A stretch of 45,671 nt of DNA from Bradyrhizobium sp. Arg816. Lineage in GTDB: Bacteria > Pseudomonadota > Alphaproteobacteria > Rhizobiales > Xanthobacteraceae. The stretch is from positions 1-45,671 of the forward strand of contig NZ_JAPRAQ010000040.1 in the NCBI RefSeq assembly GCF_029989365.1. Direction: 5' to 3'. Below the pieces are notes generated by a model. It saw only the letters and a list, made by a program, of their open reading frames with translations, did no database searches and was not told the origin of the DNA. Below, piece by piece: positions 32,080-39,698 of the stretch. The position numbers and the translations under genes were made by a program. Numbering within the stretch: the first letter of the stretch is position 1; each line of letters starts with the position of its first letter.

Positions 32080-32213
32080 ACCTCTTCGCTCCTACCGGAT
32101 TTTTGAACACGTCAGCTGCTTGCGCGCAGGCGTGATTGCGCGCAACCATGGCCAGGTTCTGACGATGGCGCCCCCCGCCTGGCGCCGTTACCTCTCGCCA
32201 TGGATGAACGCTG

Positions 32214-33176
32214 ATGACGCGGCTGCGCTGTGCAATTCTCGACGACTATTTCAACCTCGCCCTCGACGTCGCCGACTGGCAAAAACTGTCCGACCGCGTC
32301 GACGTCACCGTGTTCAGCCATCCCTTTGCCTCGGAGCAGGCCGCGGCGAGCGCGCTGGCCGATTTCGAGATCATCTGCGCGATGCGCGAGCGCACGGCGT
32401 TCCCCAAGAGCCTGTTCGCGTCGCTGCCGAAGCTGAAGCTGCTTTTGACCTCCGGCATGCGCAACGCCTCGATCGACATGGAGGCCGCGAAGGCGCAAGG
32501 CGTTGCCATCGGCGGCACGCAATACTCCCGCGATCCGACCGCGCCGCTGACGATGGGCCTGATCCTCGAACTGACCCGCGGCATCGGCCGGGAGAACGCG
32601 CGCATGCATGCGGGCGAGCCCTGGCAGAGCTTTGCCGGTGTCGAGATCGAGGGACTGACGCTCGGCGTCGTCGGGCTCGGCAAGCTCGGCAGCAAGATGG
32701 CGAGTATCGCGAAAACATTCGGCATGAACGTGATCGCCTGGAGCCCGAACCTCACGCCGGAGAAGTGCGCGGCGGCCGGCGTCGGCTACGCCACCAAGGA
32801 GGAGCTGTTCGCCAAGGCCGACATCGTCACCATCCATGTGGTGCTGAGCGATCGTTCGCGCGGACTGGTCGGAGCTGCCGATCTCGCGCGGATGAAGCCG
32901 ACGGCCTACCTCGTCAACACCGCGCGCGGTCCGATCGTGGATGAGCAGGCGCTGCTGGATGCCTTGCAGCAGCGGAAGATCGCGGGCGCCGGCATCGACG
33001 TGTTCTCGGTCGAGCCGCTGCCGGTCGACCATCCCTTCCGCAAACTCGACAATCTCGTGCTGACGCCACATCTCGGCTACGCCACCGAGGACGGCTTGCG
33101 CATGCATTACGGGCAGATGGTCGAGGCGATCGACGCCTTCACCGGGGGTCGCGAGCTGCCGCGCAAGCTGGCCTGA
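32214..33176 (+). CDS. D-2-hydroxyacid dehydrogenase
   Basis: 320 residues. NAD-binding GLGKLGSKMA at about 153-162, catalytic Arg in NTARGPIVDE, Glu in DVFSVEPLP and His in LTPHLGYAT, the full catalytic set of the 2-hydroxyacid dehydrogenase family. The N-terminal LRCAILDDYFNLALDVADW is close to proteins annotated as hydroxyacid dehydrogenases or glyoxylate reductases in rhizobia. Reduces a 2-oxoacid or reverses it; exact substrate unclear. Ribosome site weak. A bidirectional terminator follows. Confidence 0.9.
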   Translation: MTRLRCAILDDYFNLALDVADWQKLSDRVDVTVFSHPFASEQAAASALADFEIICAMRERTAFPKSLFASLPKLKLLLTSGMRNASIDMEAAKAQGVAIGGTQYSRDPTAPLTMGLILELTRGIGRENARMHAGEPWQSFAGVEIEGLTLGVVGLGKLGSKMASIAKTFGMNVIAWSPNLTPEKCAAAGVGYATKEELFAKADIVTIHVVLSDRSRGLVGAADLARMKPTAYLVNTARGPIVDEQALLDALQQRKIAGAGIDVFSVEPLPVDHPFRKLDNLVLTPHLGYATEDGLRMHYGQMVEAIDAFTGGRELPRKLA

Positions 33177-33180
33177 AACG

Positions 33181-33208
33181 AAAAGGGCGTGCCGACGGCA
33201 CGCCCTTC
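33181..33208. terminator. Bidirectional terminator between convergent genes
   Basis: AAGGGCGTGCCG-A-CGGCACGCCCTT (33183-33207), a 12-bp inverted repeat between the hydroxyacid dehydrogenase and the L,D-transpeptidase. Flanks are A-rich on the left and weakly T-rich on the right. Confidence 0.75.
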
Positions 33209-33232
33209 GCGATTTGAACTGTTTCGAAGCGC

Positions 33233-34429
33233 TTAGCGCACGGTGACCGGCGCGGGCAGCGGCGGCACCACGGTCGGCTGGGTACCCGGGACGGGGCCAG
33301 CCTGCGCGGCCATCGGAGCCGGACCGGCAGCGCCCGGCGTCGGCGCAGCGGAGGCAGTCGCCGTTCCCGGCGGCGGACCACCCGGCATCACCACCACGCG
33401 AGTGCCGACCTTGACGCGGTCGAACAGGTCGGAGACGTCCTCGTTCAGCATGCCGATGCAGCCCGACGACACGAACTTGCCGATCGTCGAAGGCTGATTG
33501 GTGCCGTGGATGCGGTAGACGGTCGAGCCGAGATACATCGCGCGCGCGCCGAGCGGATTGCCGGGGCCGCCGGCCATGAAGCGCGGCAGATAGGGCTGGC
33601 GCTCGATCATCTCGGTCGGCGGATGCCAATCCGGCCATTCGGCCTTGCGGGTGATCTTCTGCACGCCGGTCCAGGTGAAACCGTCGCGGCCGACGCGGAC
33701 GCCGTAGCGGATCGCACGGCCGCCTCCGAGCACGTAATAGAGATAGGTGTTCGGGGTATCGACAATGAGCGTTCCAGCCGGCTCCTTGGTCGCCAGCGAG
33801 ACTTCCTGGCGGCGCAGGTTCGGCGACAACTGCGCCGGGGCAGCGTCGGGCTGCTCCTCGGGCGGCAGCGAAGCGATCGCCATCGGCCGGCCATCGTTGC
33901 CCACGGGCGGCTGGCCGGATTGAACCGTTCCGGTCGCGGCGGGACCACCGACAGCCTCCGGCGGACGCAGGCCGTCCCTGCCGGGTGCCTGACCCGGGCG
34001 ATCGGCATAGATCACCGCGGGCGGCCCAGCGGGGCGGCCGTAGCGGGGATCGTCGGGCGACATCACGGGACCCTGCGGCGCAGCCGAATAGACCGGCGGA
34101 GCGCCAGCCGGACGGCCATAGCGCGGATCATCGGGCGACATCACCGGCCCCTGCGGCGGGGCGGCGGAATAGACCGGCGGTGGGCCAGCCGGGCGGCCGT
34201 AGCGCGGATCGTCGGCCGGACCGGGCGGCGGCAGCGACGCCTGCGGCATCGCGTCGTCTTCATCGTCCAGCGAGTCGAAACTCGGCGTGCGGTCGCCGGG
34301 GCGATATTCGGCCGGAGCGCCATAGCTCGGCGCCTGCTGGACCGGATAGCTCTGAGCCTGTGCGAGCGAGGTTCCCGCCGCAGCGACTGTTGCGGCAGCG
34401 CATATCGTCAGAAAATGTTTGATCATCAT
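33233..34429 (-). CDS. L,D-transpeptidase (YkuD domain) with Pro-rich repeats
   Basis: 398 residues, start at MM (34429). Signal peptide about 1-26 (SLAQAQ). Residues 73-141 carry three copies of a 26-residue unit built on DDPRYGRPAGPPPVYSAA. YkuD domain at about 220-360: TLIVDTPNTYLYYVLGGG, RIHGTNQPS with His308 and SSGCIGM with the catalytic Cys324. The usual SxGC(I/V)R has Gly in place of Arg, a variant I have seen in rhizobial YkuD proteins. Cross-links peptidoglycan peptides 3-3 or attaches proteins to the wall. Followed by a Pro/Ala-rich tail. Confidence 0.9.
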   Translation of the reverse strand: MMIKHFLTICAAATVAAAGTSLAQAQSYPVQQAPSYGAPAEYRPGDRTPSFDSLDDEDDAMPQASLPPPGPADDPRYGRPAGPPPVYSAAPPQGPVMSPDDPRYGRPAGAPPVYSAAPQGPVMSPDDPRYGRPAGPPAVIYADRPGQAPGRDGLRPPEAVGGPAATGTVQSGQPPVGNDGRPMAIASLPPEEQPDAAPAQLSPNLRRQEVSLATKEPAGTLIVDTPNTYLYYVLGGGRAIRYGVRVGRDGFTWTGVQKITRKAEWPDWHPPTEMIERQPYLPRFMAGGPGNPLGARAMYLGSTVYRIHGTNQPSTIGKFVSSGCIGMLNEDVSDLFDRVKVGTRVVVMPGGPPPGTATASAAPTPGAAGPAPMAAQAGPVPGTQPTVVPPLPAPVTVR

Positions 34430-34792
34430 CGCTCTTGTATAGTCCCCGAGCCCATCCGGACCGTTAACGGCCAGATGACCGAAGATAGCGGCACATTCAA
34501 GACATTACAGGCTGATTTGTGCCTGAGTTAGCGATTTGTGATGCAAGTACACACAGTTGCCCCGTTGCATCACGGGGCGGAAATCGCATCTGGCCGTAGA
34601 TTGCCGGAGTCTCCGGCCCCGAATTTAAGGGAACGGCGCGGAGGCGTTGCGATATGTTCGAATCAGCCTGATTCGTCTCCGCTTTGAGCTTTCGTCCCGG
34701 CGTGGCGAACGGCAATCAGTACCGTCACCGCGTTCAGATGGCTCTTGGGTCCCGGCCGCCACCCGCCGGGGCGGAAATTCGCAACCCGTCCG
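34430..34792. other. Intergenic region between the L,D-transpeptidase and the Ala/Pro-rich protein
   Basis: 363 bases between divergent genes, so it holds promoters for both. Visible structure: a short hairpin GCCCCGTTGCATCACGGGGC (34559-34578) and CCGGAGTCTCCGG (34604-34616). AT-richer around 34490-34560. No RNA gene or open frame is convincing, and no recognisable regulator site is seen. Confidence 0.4.
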
Positions 34793-35575
34793 ATGCTTCC
34801 CGGCTTTCGCTTCCTGTTTGCCGCGATCCTGCTGTCAACCTCCATCCTGGTGTTCGGCCTAGGTGCCGCCGCGCTGCTGCGGGCCACCCACGAGCAGTAT
34901 GTCAGCAACCCCTCCTGGCGGAACGGCCCGCAAGAGAAGGTGTTTGCGCGAGGCCCGGAGCCGGCCCAGCCGGTGCTCGCGGCGCTCCGCGCCGAGCCGG
35001 AGGCGGCCGCCGAGCCCACGCCATCGCTGCGCGACCGGGTGCCGACCATCGGCTTGCCGGCGAACGAGCCCGAACAGGTGGCCGCACTGACGACCGAGGC
35101 CGACGTGCCGCCGCAGGTTTCCGAGGCCGCGCCTCCGGCCGCCGAACCGGTGCAGGCCGAGGCCACGCCGGAAGCCATCGCGCCGGCTCCTGCCGACACG
35201 CTCACCCCGGCCGACACCACGGCATCGATCCCCGAGGCCGCGCCTGCCATAACCGCCAGCGAACCGGCGCCGGCTGATCCCGGTGCGGCCCTCGCCTCCC
35301 CGGCGCCCGACATTGCCCCGGCCAAGGTGGCCGCGCTGAACGATCCGGCGGCGCCGGCCTTGAAGGATGCACCGGCGAAGGCCAAGGGGGACGCGAAGGC
35401 GGACAGCCGCGCCTCGGACAGCAGCGCCCCGGACAGCAAGGCGACCAAGCGCCAGGCGAAGGCGAAGAAGCGGCACCGCATGGTGCGGCGTCCTCCGCCT
35501 CAGCAGTTGCGGCAGAGCTATGATCCGTTCGGCCAGCAGCAGATGCTGGCGACAACGGCCACGCGCACGCGCTGA
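34793..35575 (+). CDS. Ala/Pro-rich single-pass membrane-anchored protein
   Basis: 260 residues from ATG 34793; the frame is open to 34745 but homology and the TM segment begin here. N-terminal anchor FLFAAILLSTSILVFGLGAA (about 7-26), then a short folded part (HEQYVSNPSWRNGPQEKVF) and about 150 residues of Ala/Pro/Glu-rich low complexity, Lys-rich DAPAKAKGDAKADSRASD, and a C-terminal basic part KAKKRHRMVRRPPPQQLRQ. The periplasm-facing linker suggests a span across the periplasm, as in TonB- or wall-binding proteins, but no TonB C-terminal domain is seen. Confidence 0.65.
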   Translation: MLPGFRFLFAAILLSTSILVFGLGAAALLRATHEQYVSNPSWRNGPQEKVFARGPEPAQPVLAALRAEPEAAAEPTPSLRDRVPTIGLPANEPEQVAALTTEADVPPQVSEAAPPAAEPVQAEATPEAIAPAPADTLTPADTTASIPEAAPAITASEPAPADPGAALASPAPDIAPAKVAALNDPAAPALKDAPAKAKGDAKADSRASDSSAPDSKATKRQAKAKKRHRMVRRPPPQQLRQSYDPFGQQQMLATTATRTR

Positions 35576-35585
35576 ACTTTCTTCA

Positions 35586-35630
35586 CCTCTCCCCGCAAGA
35601 GCGGGGCGAGTGAGCGCACCGTCCGCGCAA
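35586..35630. repeat. Half copy of palindromic repeat, family D
   Basis: CCTCTCCCCGCAAGAGCGGGGCGAG followed by GAGCGCACCGTCCGCGC corresponds to the right arm of the family D element at 17117-17158. The left arm is absent. Lies between the convergent Ala/Pro-rich protein and sulfurtransferase genes. Confidence 0.75.
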
Positions 35631-35635
35631 TTATC

Positions 35636-36487
35636 TCACGCCGGCCCGGTCGCGACCGGCGGGCCGCCGGCCTGGCCCCATTCCGACCACGAGCCGTCAT
35701 AGAGCGCGGTGTCGGTGATGCCGAGGCGATAGAGTGCGAGCGTCAGCACGCCGGCGGACACGCCCGAGCCGCAGCTCGTCACGATCGGCGCATCGAGCTC
35801 GACGCCGGCATTCGCGAAGGCGGCACGGAGGTCGTCGAGCGGCTTCATGGTGCCGGTCGCGGCATCGAACAGCTGATTGTAGGGCACATTGCGGGCCCCG
35901 GGGATGTGGCCAGAGCGGATGCCCGCGCGCGGCTCGGGCGCGCGGCCCTCGAAGCGGTCGGCGGCGCGTGCGTCGATCACCTGCTCCTTGCTGCTTTCGA
36001 CGTTGGCGATGAGCTGCTGCATGCTGCGCACGCGTTTTGAATCGTAGCTCGCCTTAAACGTCGCGGGCTTCGGCTTCACCTCGCCGCTCTCGACCGGACG
36101 CCCCTCGGCGCGCCACTTCTTCAGCCCGCCATTGAGAATGCGCACATTGCTGTGGCCAAAGGCCAGGAACATCCACCAGGCTCGGGGCGCAGCGACCCAG
36201 CCGCCGGCATCGTAGAGCACGACGGTGTCGGTATTGGAGATGCCGAGTTGGCCTGCGTCACGGCCGAACTGCTCGGCGCTCGGATACATATGGGGCAGCG
36301 GGTTGGAATGATCCGACACCGCGTCGACGTCGAAGAACACCGCGCCCGGCAGATGCGCGGCGAGATAGTCGTCCTTCGGCAGCGGCAGCACGCCCGGCAG
36401 CTTGAAGCTGGCGTCGAGGATCTTGACGTTGCCGTCGCCAATGTGGGCGGCGAGCCATTCGGTGGAGACGAGGGGGTCGGTGGGCAT
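35636..36487 (-). CDS. sseA: 3-mercaptopyruvate sulfurtransferase
   Basis: 283 residues from ATG 36487 (AAGGAAAAGCCA upstream). Two rhodanese domains in tandem: the first lacks the catalytic Cys, the second has Cys239 in TSCGSGVSA, the CG(S/T)GVTA-type loop of mercaptopyruvate rather than thiosulfate sulfurtransferases. N-terminal VSTEWLAAHIGDGNVKILDA and GHIPGARNVPYNQLFD fit SseA. It transfers sulfur from mercaptopyruvate to cyanide or thiols. A second, single-domain rhodanese lies 200 bases upstream on the same strand, with a palindrome between. Confidence 0.9.
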   Translation of the reverse strand: MPTDPLVSTEWLAAHIGDGNVKILDASFKLPGVLPLPKDDYLAAHLPGAVFFDVDAVSDHSNPLPHMYPSAEQFGRDAGQLGISNTDTVVLYDAGGWVAAPRAWWMFLAFGHSNVRILNGGLKKWRAEGRPVESGEVKPKPATFKASYDSKRVRSMQQLIANVESSKEQVIDARAADRFEGRAPEPRAGIRSGHIPGARNVPYNQLFDAATGTMKPLDDLRAAFANAGVELDAPIVTSCGSGVSAGVLTLALYRLGITDTALYDGSWSEWGQAGGPPVATGPA

Positions 36488-36556
36488 TGGCTTTTCCTTG
36501 CAGTCATTCCGGTGCGCGTAGCGCGAGCGAGGTTGATACAGCGCGCGTCAAACTCC

Positions 36557-36661
36557 GCTGTCATCGCCCGGCTCGACCGGGCGATCCAGTACCCCGAGAC
36601 GGTTGTGATTCAACCGATAGGCCGCGGCGTACTGGATTCCCCGCTTTCGCGGGGAATGACG
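36557..36661. repeat. Palindromic repeat, family B (copy 3)
   Basis: Arms GCTGTCATCGCCCGG / CCGCTTTCGCGGGG with ATGACGG, including CGCCCGGCTCGACCGGGCG and CCAGTACC / GGCGTACTGG segments as in the two thi-operon copies. It lies between sseA and the single-domain rhodanese gene. Confidence 0.86.
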
Positions 36662-36682
36662 GGTGGAGAGAGCAGTGCCCCC

Positions 36683-37096
36683 TCACCCCTTCTTCTTCGG
36701 CTCCCACTGCTCCACCGGACCGCCGGCATCGCGCCAGGCGGCGTAGCCGCCGGCGATGTGGGCGACGGGCTTCAAGCCCATGTCCTTGGCGGTCTTCGCC
36801 GCGAGCGCGGAGCGCAAGCCGCCGGCGCAATGGAAGACGAATTTCTTGTCTTCCTGGAAGATCGGTTTTGCGTAGGGGCTCTGCGGATCGATCCAGAATT
36901 CGAGCATGCCGCGCGTGCAGGCGAACGCGCCGGGGATGCGGCCGTCGCGCTCGATCTCGCGGGGGTCGCGGATGTCGACGATGACGACATCGCCGTTCTT
37001 GGAGATCTCGATGGCCTCCTTGGCGTTGAGCGTCTCGATCTCGGCATTGGCCTCGTCGATCAGCGCCTTGATGCCGCGGGTGATGGTCTGGGGCAT
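36683..37096 (-). CDS. Single-domain rhodanese-like protein
   Basis: 137 residues. One rhodanese domain with the catalytic Cys90 in FHCAGGLRSALAAKTA and the typical start DVVIVDIRDPREIERDGRIPGA. The loop CAGGLRS is a common single-domain type and could carry persulfide. The preceding helix (RGIKALIDEANAEIETL) may be a docking element. AGAGGGAGAACCAC lies upstream. Part of a leftward series with sseA. Confidence 0.9.
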   Translation of the reverse strand: MPQTITRGIKALIDEANAEIETLNAKEAIEISKNGDVVIVDIRDPREIERDGRIPGAFACTRGMLEFWIDPQSPYAKPIFQEDKKFVFHCAGGLRSALAAKTAKDMGLKPVAHIAGGYAAWRDAGGPVEQWEPKKKG

Positions 37097-37152
37097 GTGG
37101 TTCTCCCTCTTGTCAGCCTCTGCGCGGCCGTCCGGAGTGACGGCGCGTGCAG

Positions 37153-38328
37153 CTAGTGCGTCAATTCCTTCATCGCACCCTCAAGCCCCTCGATCGTGAT
37201 CGGGTACATGCGGTTGGCAAAGATGCGTTTGATGATGGTGGTCGATTCCGAATAGTCCCAGTGCTTCTGGGCGACCGGATTGAGCCACACCGTATGCGGA
37301 TAGGTGCGGATGATGCGGTCGAGCCAGACCGAGCCGGGCTCCTCGTTGACATGCTCGACCGAGCCGCCGGGCACCATGATCTCGTAAGGCGACATCGATG
37401 CGTCGCCGACGAACACGACCTTGTAGTCGTGCGGGTATTTGTGCAGCACGTCCCAGGTCGGCGTACGGTCGGTGAAGCGGCGCTTGTTCTGCTTCCACAC
37501 GCCCTCATAGAGGCAGTTGTGGAAGTAGAAATATTCCATGTGCTTGAACTCGCTCTTGGCCGCCGAGAACAGCTCCTCGACCTGCTCGATATGCGAATCC
37601 ATCGAACCGCCGATGTCGAAGAACACCAGCAGCTTCACCGCATTGCGCCGCTCGGGCCGCATGTGAACATCGAGATAGCCGTGATTTGCGGTCTCGCGGA
37701 TCGTGGTGTCGAGATCGAGCTCATCAGGCGCGCCGGTGCGCGCGAATTTGCGCAGGCGCCGCAGCGCCACCTTGATGTTGCGGATTCCGAGCTCGACATT
37801 GCCGTCGAGATCCTTGAACTCGCGCTTGTCCCACACCTTCACGGCACGGTTGTTGCGGTTCTTCTCCTGGCCGATGCGCACGCCTTCGGGATTGTAGCCG
37901 TGGGCGCCGAACGGCGAGGTGCCGGCTGTCCCAATCCACTTCGAGCCGCCCTGGTGCCGGCCCTTCTGCTCCTCGAGGCGCTTCTTCAGCGTCTCCATGA
38001 GCTTGTCCCAGCCCATGGCCTCGATCTGCTTCTTCTCCTCCTCGCTGAGGTATTTCTCGGCGAGCTTCTTCAGCCATTCCTCGGGGATCTCCGCCTTCTC
38101 CATGGCGTCGAGCAGGCTTTCCAGCCCCTTGAACACCGTGCCGAAGACGCGGTCGAACTTGTCGAGGTTGCGCTCGTCCTTCACCAGCGAGGTGCGCGAC
38201 AGATAGTAGAAATTCTCGACCGAATAGTCCGACAGATCAGCGTCGAGCGCCTCCATCAGCGTGAGGTATTCGCGCAGCGTCACGGGGACCTGCGCATCGC
38301 GCAGAGAAGTGAAGAATTGCAGGAACAT
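37153..38328 (-). CDS. VWA-domain (CoxE-like) protein
   Basis: 391 residues from ATG 38328; the open frame continues but homology begins with MFLQFFTSLRDAQVPVTL. The VWA domain in the second half has the MIDAS Asp238 in FFDIGGSMDS (DxGxS), a metal-binding variant. The N-terminal part is helical and charged (EEEKKQIEAM, ETLKKRLEEQKG). CoxE-like proteins work with a MoxR-type AAA ATPase as a metal-inserting or complex-assembling chaperone pair; here the MoxR is 460 bases away on the opposite strand. No SD-like site is clear. Confidence 0.88.
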   Translation of the reverse strand: MFLQFFTSLRDAQVPVTLREYLTLMEALDADLSDYSVENFYYLSRTSLVKDERNLDKFDRVFGTVFKGLESLLDAMEKAEIPEEWLKKLAEKYLSEEEKKQIEAMGWDKLMETLKKRLEEQKGRHQGGSKWIGTAGTSPFGAHGYNPEGVRIGQEKNRNNRAVKVWDKREFKDLDGNVELGIRNIKVALRRLRKFARTGAPDELDLDTTIRETANHGYLDVHMRPERRNAVKLLVFFDIGGSMDSHIEQVEELFSAAKSEFKHMEYFYFHNCLYEGVWKQNKRRFTDRTPTWDVLHKYPHDYKVVFVGDASMSPYEIMVPGGSVEHVNEEPGSVWLDRIIRTYPHTVWLNPVAQKHWDYSESTTIIKRIFANRMYPITIEGLEGAMKELTH

Positions 38329-38451
38329 GGGTGACAGATTGCCCGTCGGGGGGCGAACGTCAAGGGGCCGGGCCCGCCGCGGGACGCTGGACCGGTCGGC
38401 TTTTTGCTCTAGAATTGACCGTCTCACGGGGTTGTTTTGGGGACGTTTGCA

Positions 38452-38697
38452 ATGGGAATTCTCGCAGCGCTCATCATTGGCGCGATCGCCGGCTGGCTTG
38501 CCGGCAAGATTGTCCATGGGGCGGGATTTGGGCTGATCGGCAACATGGTCGTCGGCATCATCGGCGCGCTGGTGGCGAGCTGGGTGCTGCCGCAACTGCA
38601 TATTGCGCTGGCCACCGGCACGGTCGGCGCCATCGTGGATGCCACCATCGGCGCGGTGATTGTGCTCGTCATCCTTTCGCTGATAAAACGGGTCTGA
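38452..38697 (+). CDS. GlsB/YeaQ/YmgE family membrane protein
   Basis: 81 residues from ATG 38452 (GGGGACGTTTGC upstream). Two or three Gly-rich TM helices: ALIIGAIAGWLAGKIV, GLIGNMVVGIIGALVASWVL, TVGAIVDATIGAVIVLVILS. The pattern G-x-x-AGWLAG-x-x and GN(M)VVG-I-GA is that of the transglycosylase-associated (GlsB) family, small stress-related inner-membrane proteins. Between the divergent VWA gene and the MoxR gene; ends with a terminator, so it is transcribed alone. Confidence 0.9.
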   Translation: MGILAALIIGAIAGWLAGKIVHGAGFGLIGNMVVGIIGALVASWVLPQLHIALATGTVGAIVDATIGAVIVLVILSLIKRV

Positions 38698-38713
38698 AAG
38701 CCTGACCGAACCA

Positions 38714-38746
38714 GGAACGGCCGCCATGAGCGGCCGTTCCGTTTGT
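38714..38746 (+). terminator. Rho-independent terminator
   Basis: 11-bp stem GGAACGGCCGC / GCGGCCGTTCC, loop CATGA, followed by GTTTGTT. Located 17 bases after the GlsB-type gene. Confidence 0.85.
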
Positions 38747-38789
38747 TGGACCAGGGCGATGCCCGGCCGACGACCAACAAGGACGCGCG

Positions 38790-39632
38790 ATGAAATTTAC
38801 CGGCACCAAGGACTATGTTGCGACCGACGATCTCAAGGTCGCCGTCAATGCCTCGATCGTGCTGGAGCGCCCGCTGCTCATCAAGGGCGAGCCCGGCACC
38901 GGCAAGACCGTGCTGGCGGAGGAAGTGGCGAAGGCGCTGAACGCGCCGCTTTTGACCTGGCACATCAAGTCCACCACCAAGGCGCAGCAGGGCCTCTATG
39001 AATACGATGCGGTATCGCGCCTGCGCGACAGCCAGCTTGGCGATGCCCGCGTCTCCGACATCAGGAACTACATCAAGCGCGGCAAGCTGTGGGAAGCCTT
39101 CACCGCCGAGCAGCGCCCGGTGCTCTTGATCGACGAGATCGACAAGGCCGACATCGAATTCCCCAACGACCTGCTGCTCGAGCTCGACCGCATGGAATTC
39201 CATGTCTATGAGACCGGCGAGACGATCAAGGCCAAGCAGCGCCCGATCATGATGATCACCTCCAACAACGAGAAGGAGCTGCCGGACGCCTTCCTGCGCC
39301 GCTGCTTCTTCCACTACATCAAGTTCCCCGACGCCGACACGATGGGCCGCATCGTCGACGTCCACTTCCCCGGCATCAAGAAGCGCCTGGTCGAGGAAGC
39401 CCTGCGCATCTTCTTCGAAGTGCGCGAGGTCCCGGGCCTAAAGAAGAAGCCCTCGACCTCCGAGCTGCTCGACTGGCTCAAGCTGCTGCTCAACGAGGAC
39501 ATGAGCGTCGAGCAACTCCGCGAGCGCGACCCGCGCAAGCTGATCCCGCCGCTGCACGGCGCGCTGCTCAAGAACGAGCAGGACGTGCACCTGTTCGAGC
39601 GGCTGGCGTTCTTGAGCCGGAGAGAGGTTTGA
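38790..39632 (+). CDS. MoxR-family AAA+ ATPase
   Basis: 280 residues. Walker A GEPGTGKT at 33-40, Walker B LLIDEIDKAD with Asp115-Glu116, sensor MMITSNNEKELPDAFLRR and arginine finger region RRCFFHYI. Standard short MoxR of the CoxD type. It should drive the VWA partner (encoded at 37153-38328) in assembling or activating a metalloprotein or membrane complex. No oxidase or dehydrogenase target is adjacent. ACAAGGACGCGCG precedes the start. Confidence 0.93.
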   Translation: MKFTGTKDYVATDDLKVAVNASIVLERPLLIKGEPGTGKTVLAEEVAKALNAPLLTWHIKSTTKAQQGLYEYDAVSRLRDSQLGDARVSDIRNYIKRGKLWEAFTAEQRPVLLIDEIDKADIEFPNDLLLELDRMEFHVYETGETIKAKQRPIMMITSNNEKELPDAFLRRCFFHYIKFPDADTMGRIVDVHFPGIKKRLVEEALRIFFEVREVPGLKKKPSTSELLDWLKLLLNEDMSVEQLRERDPRKLIPPLHGALLKNEQDVHLFERLAFLSRREV

Positions 39633-39698
39633 TCTGCAAGCGCGCAGAGACAACTTGACCGCAATTCCTACCGCTACCCTGGGCCGCGCTTCCCAGCG

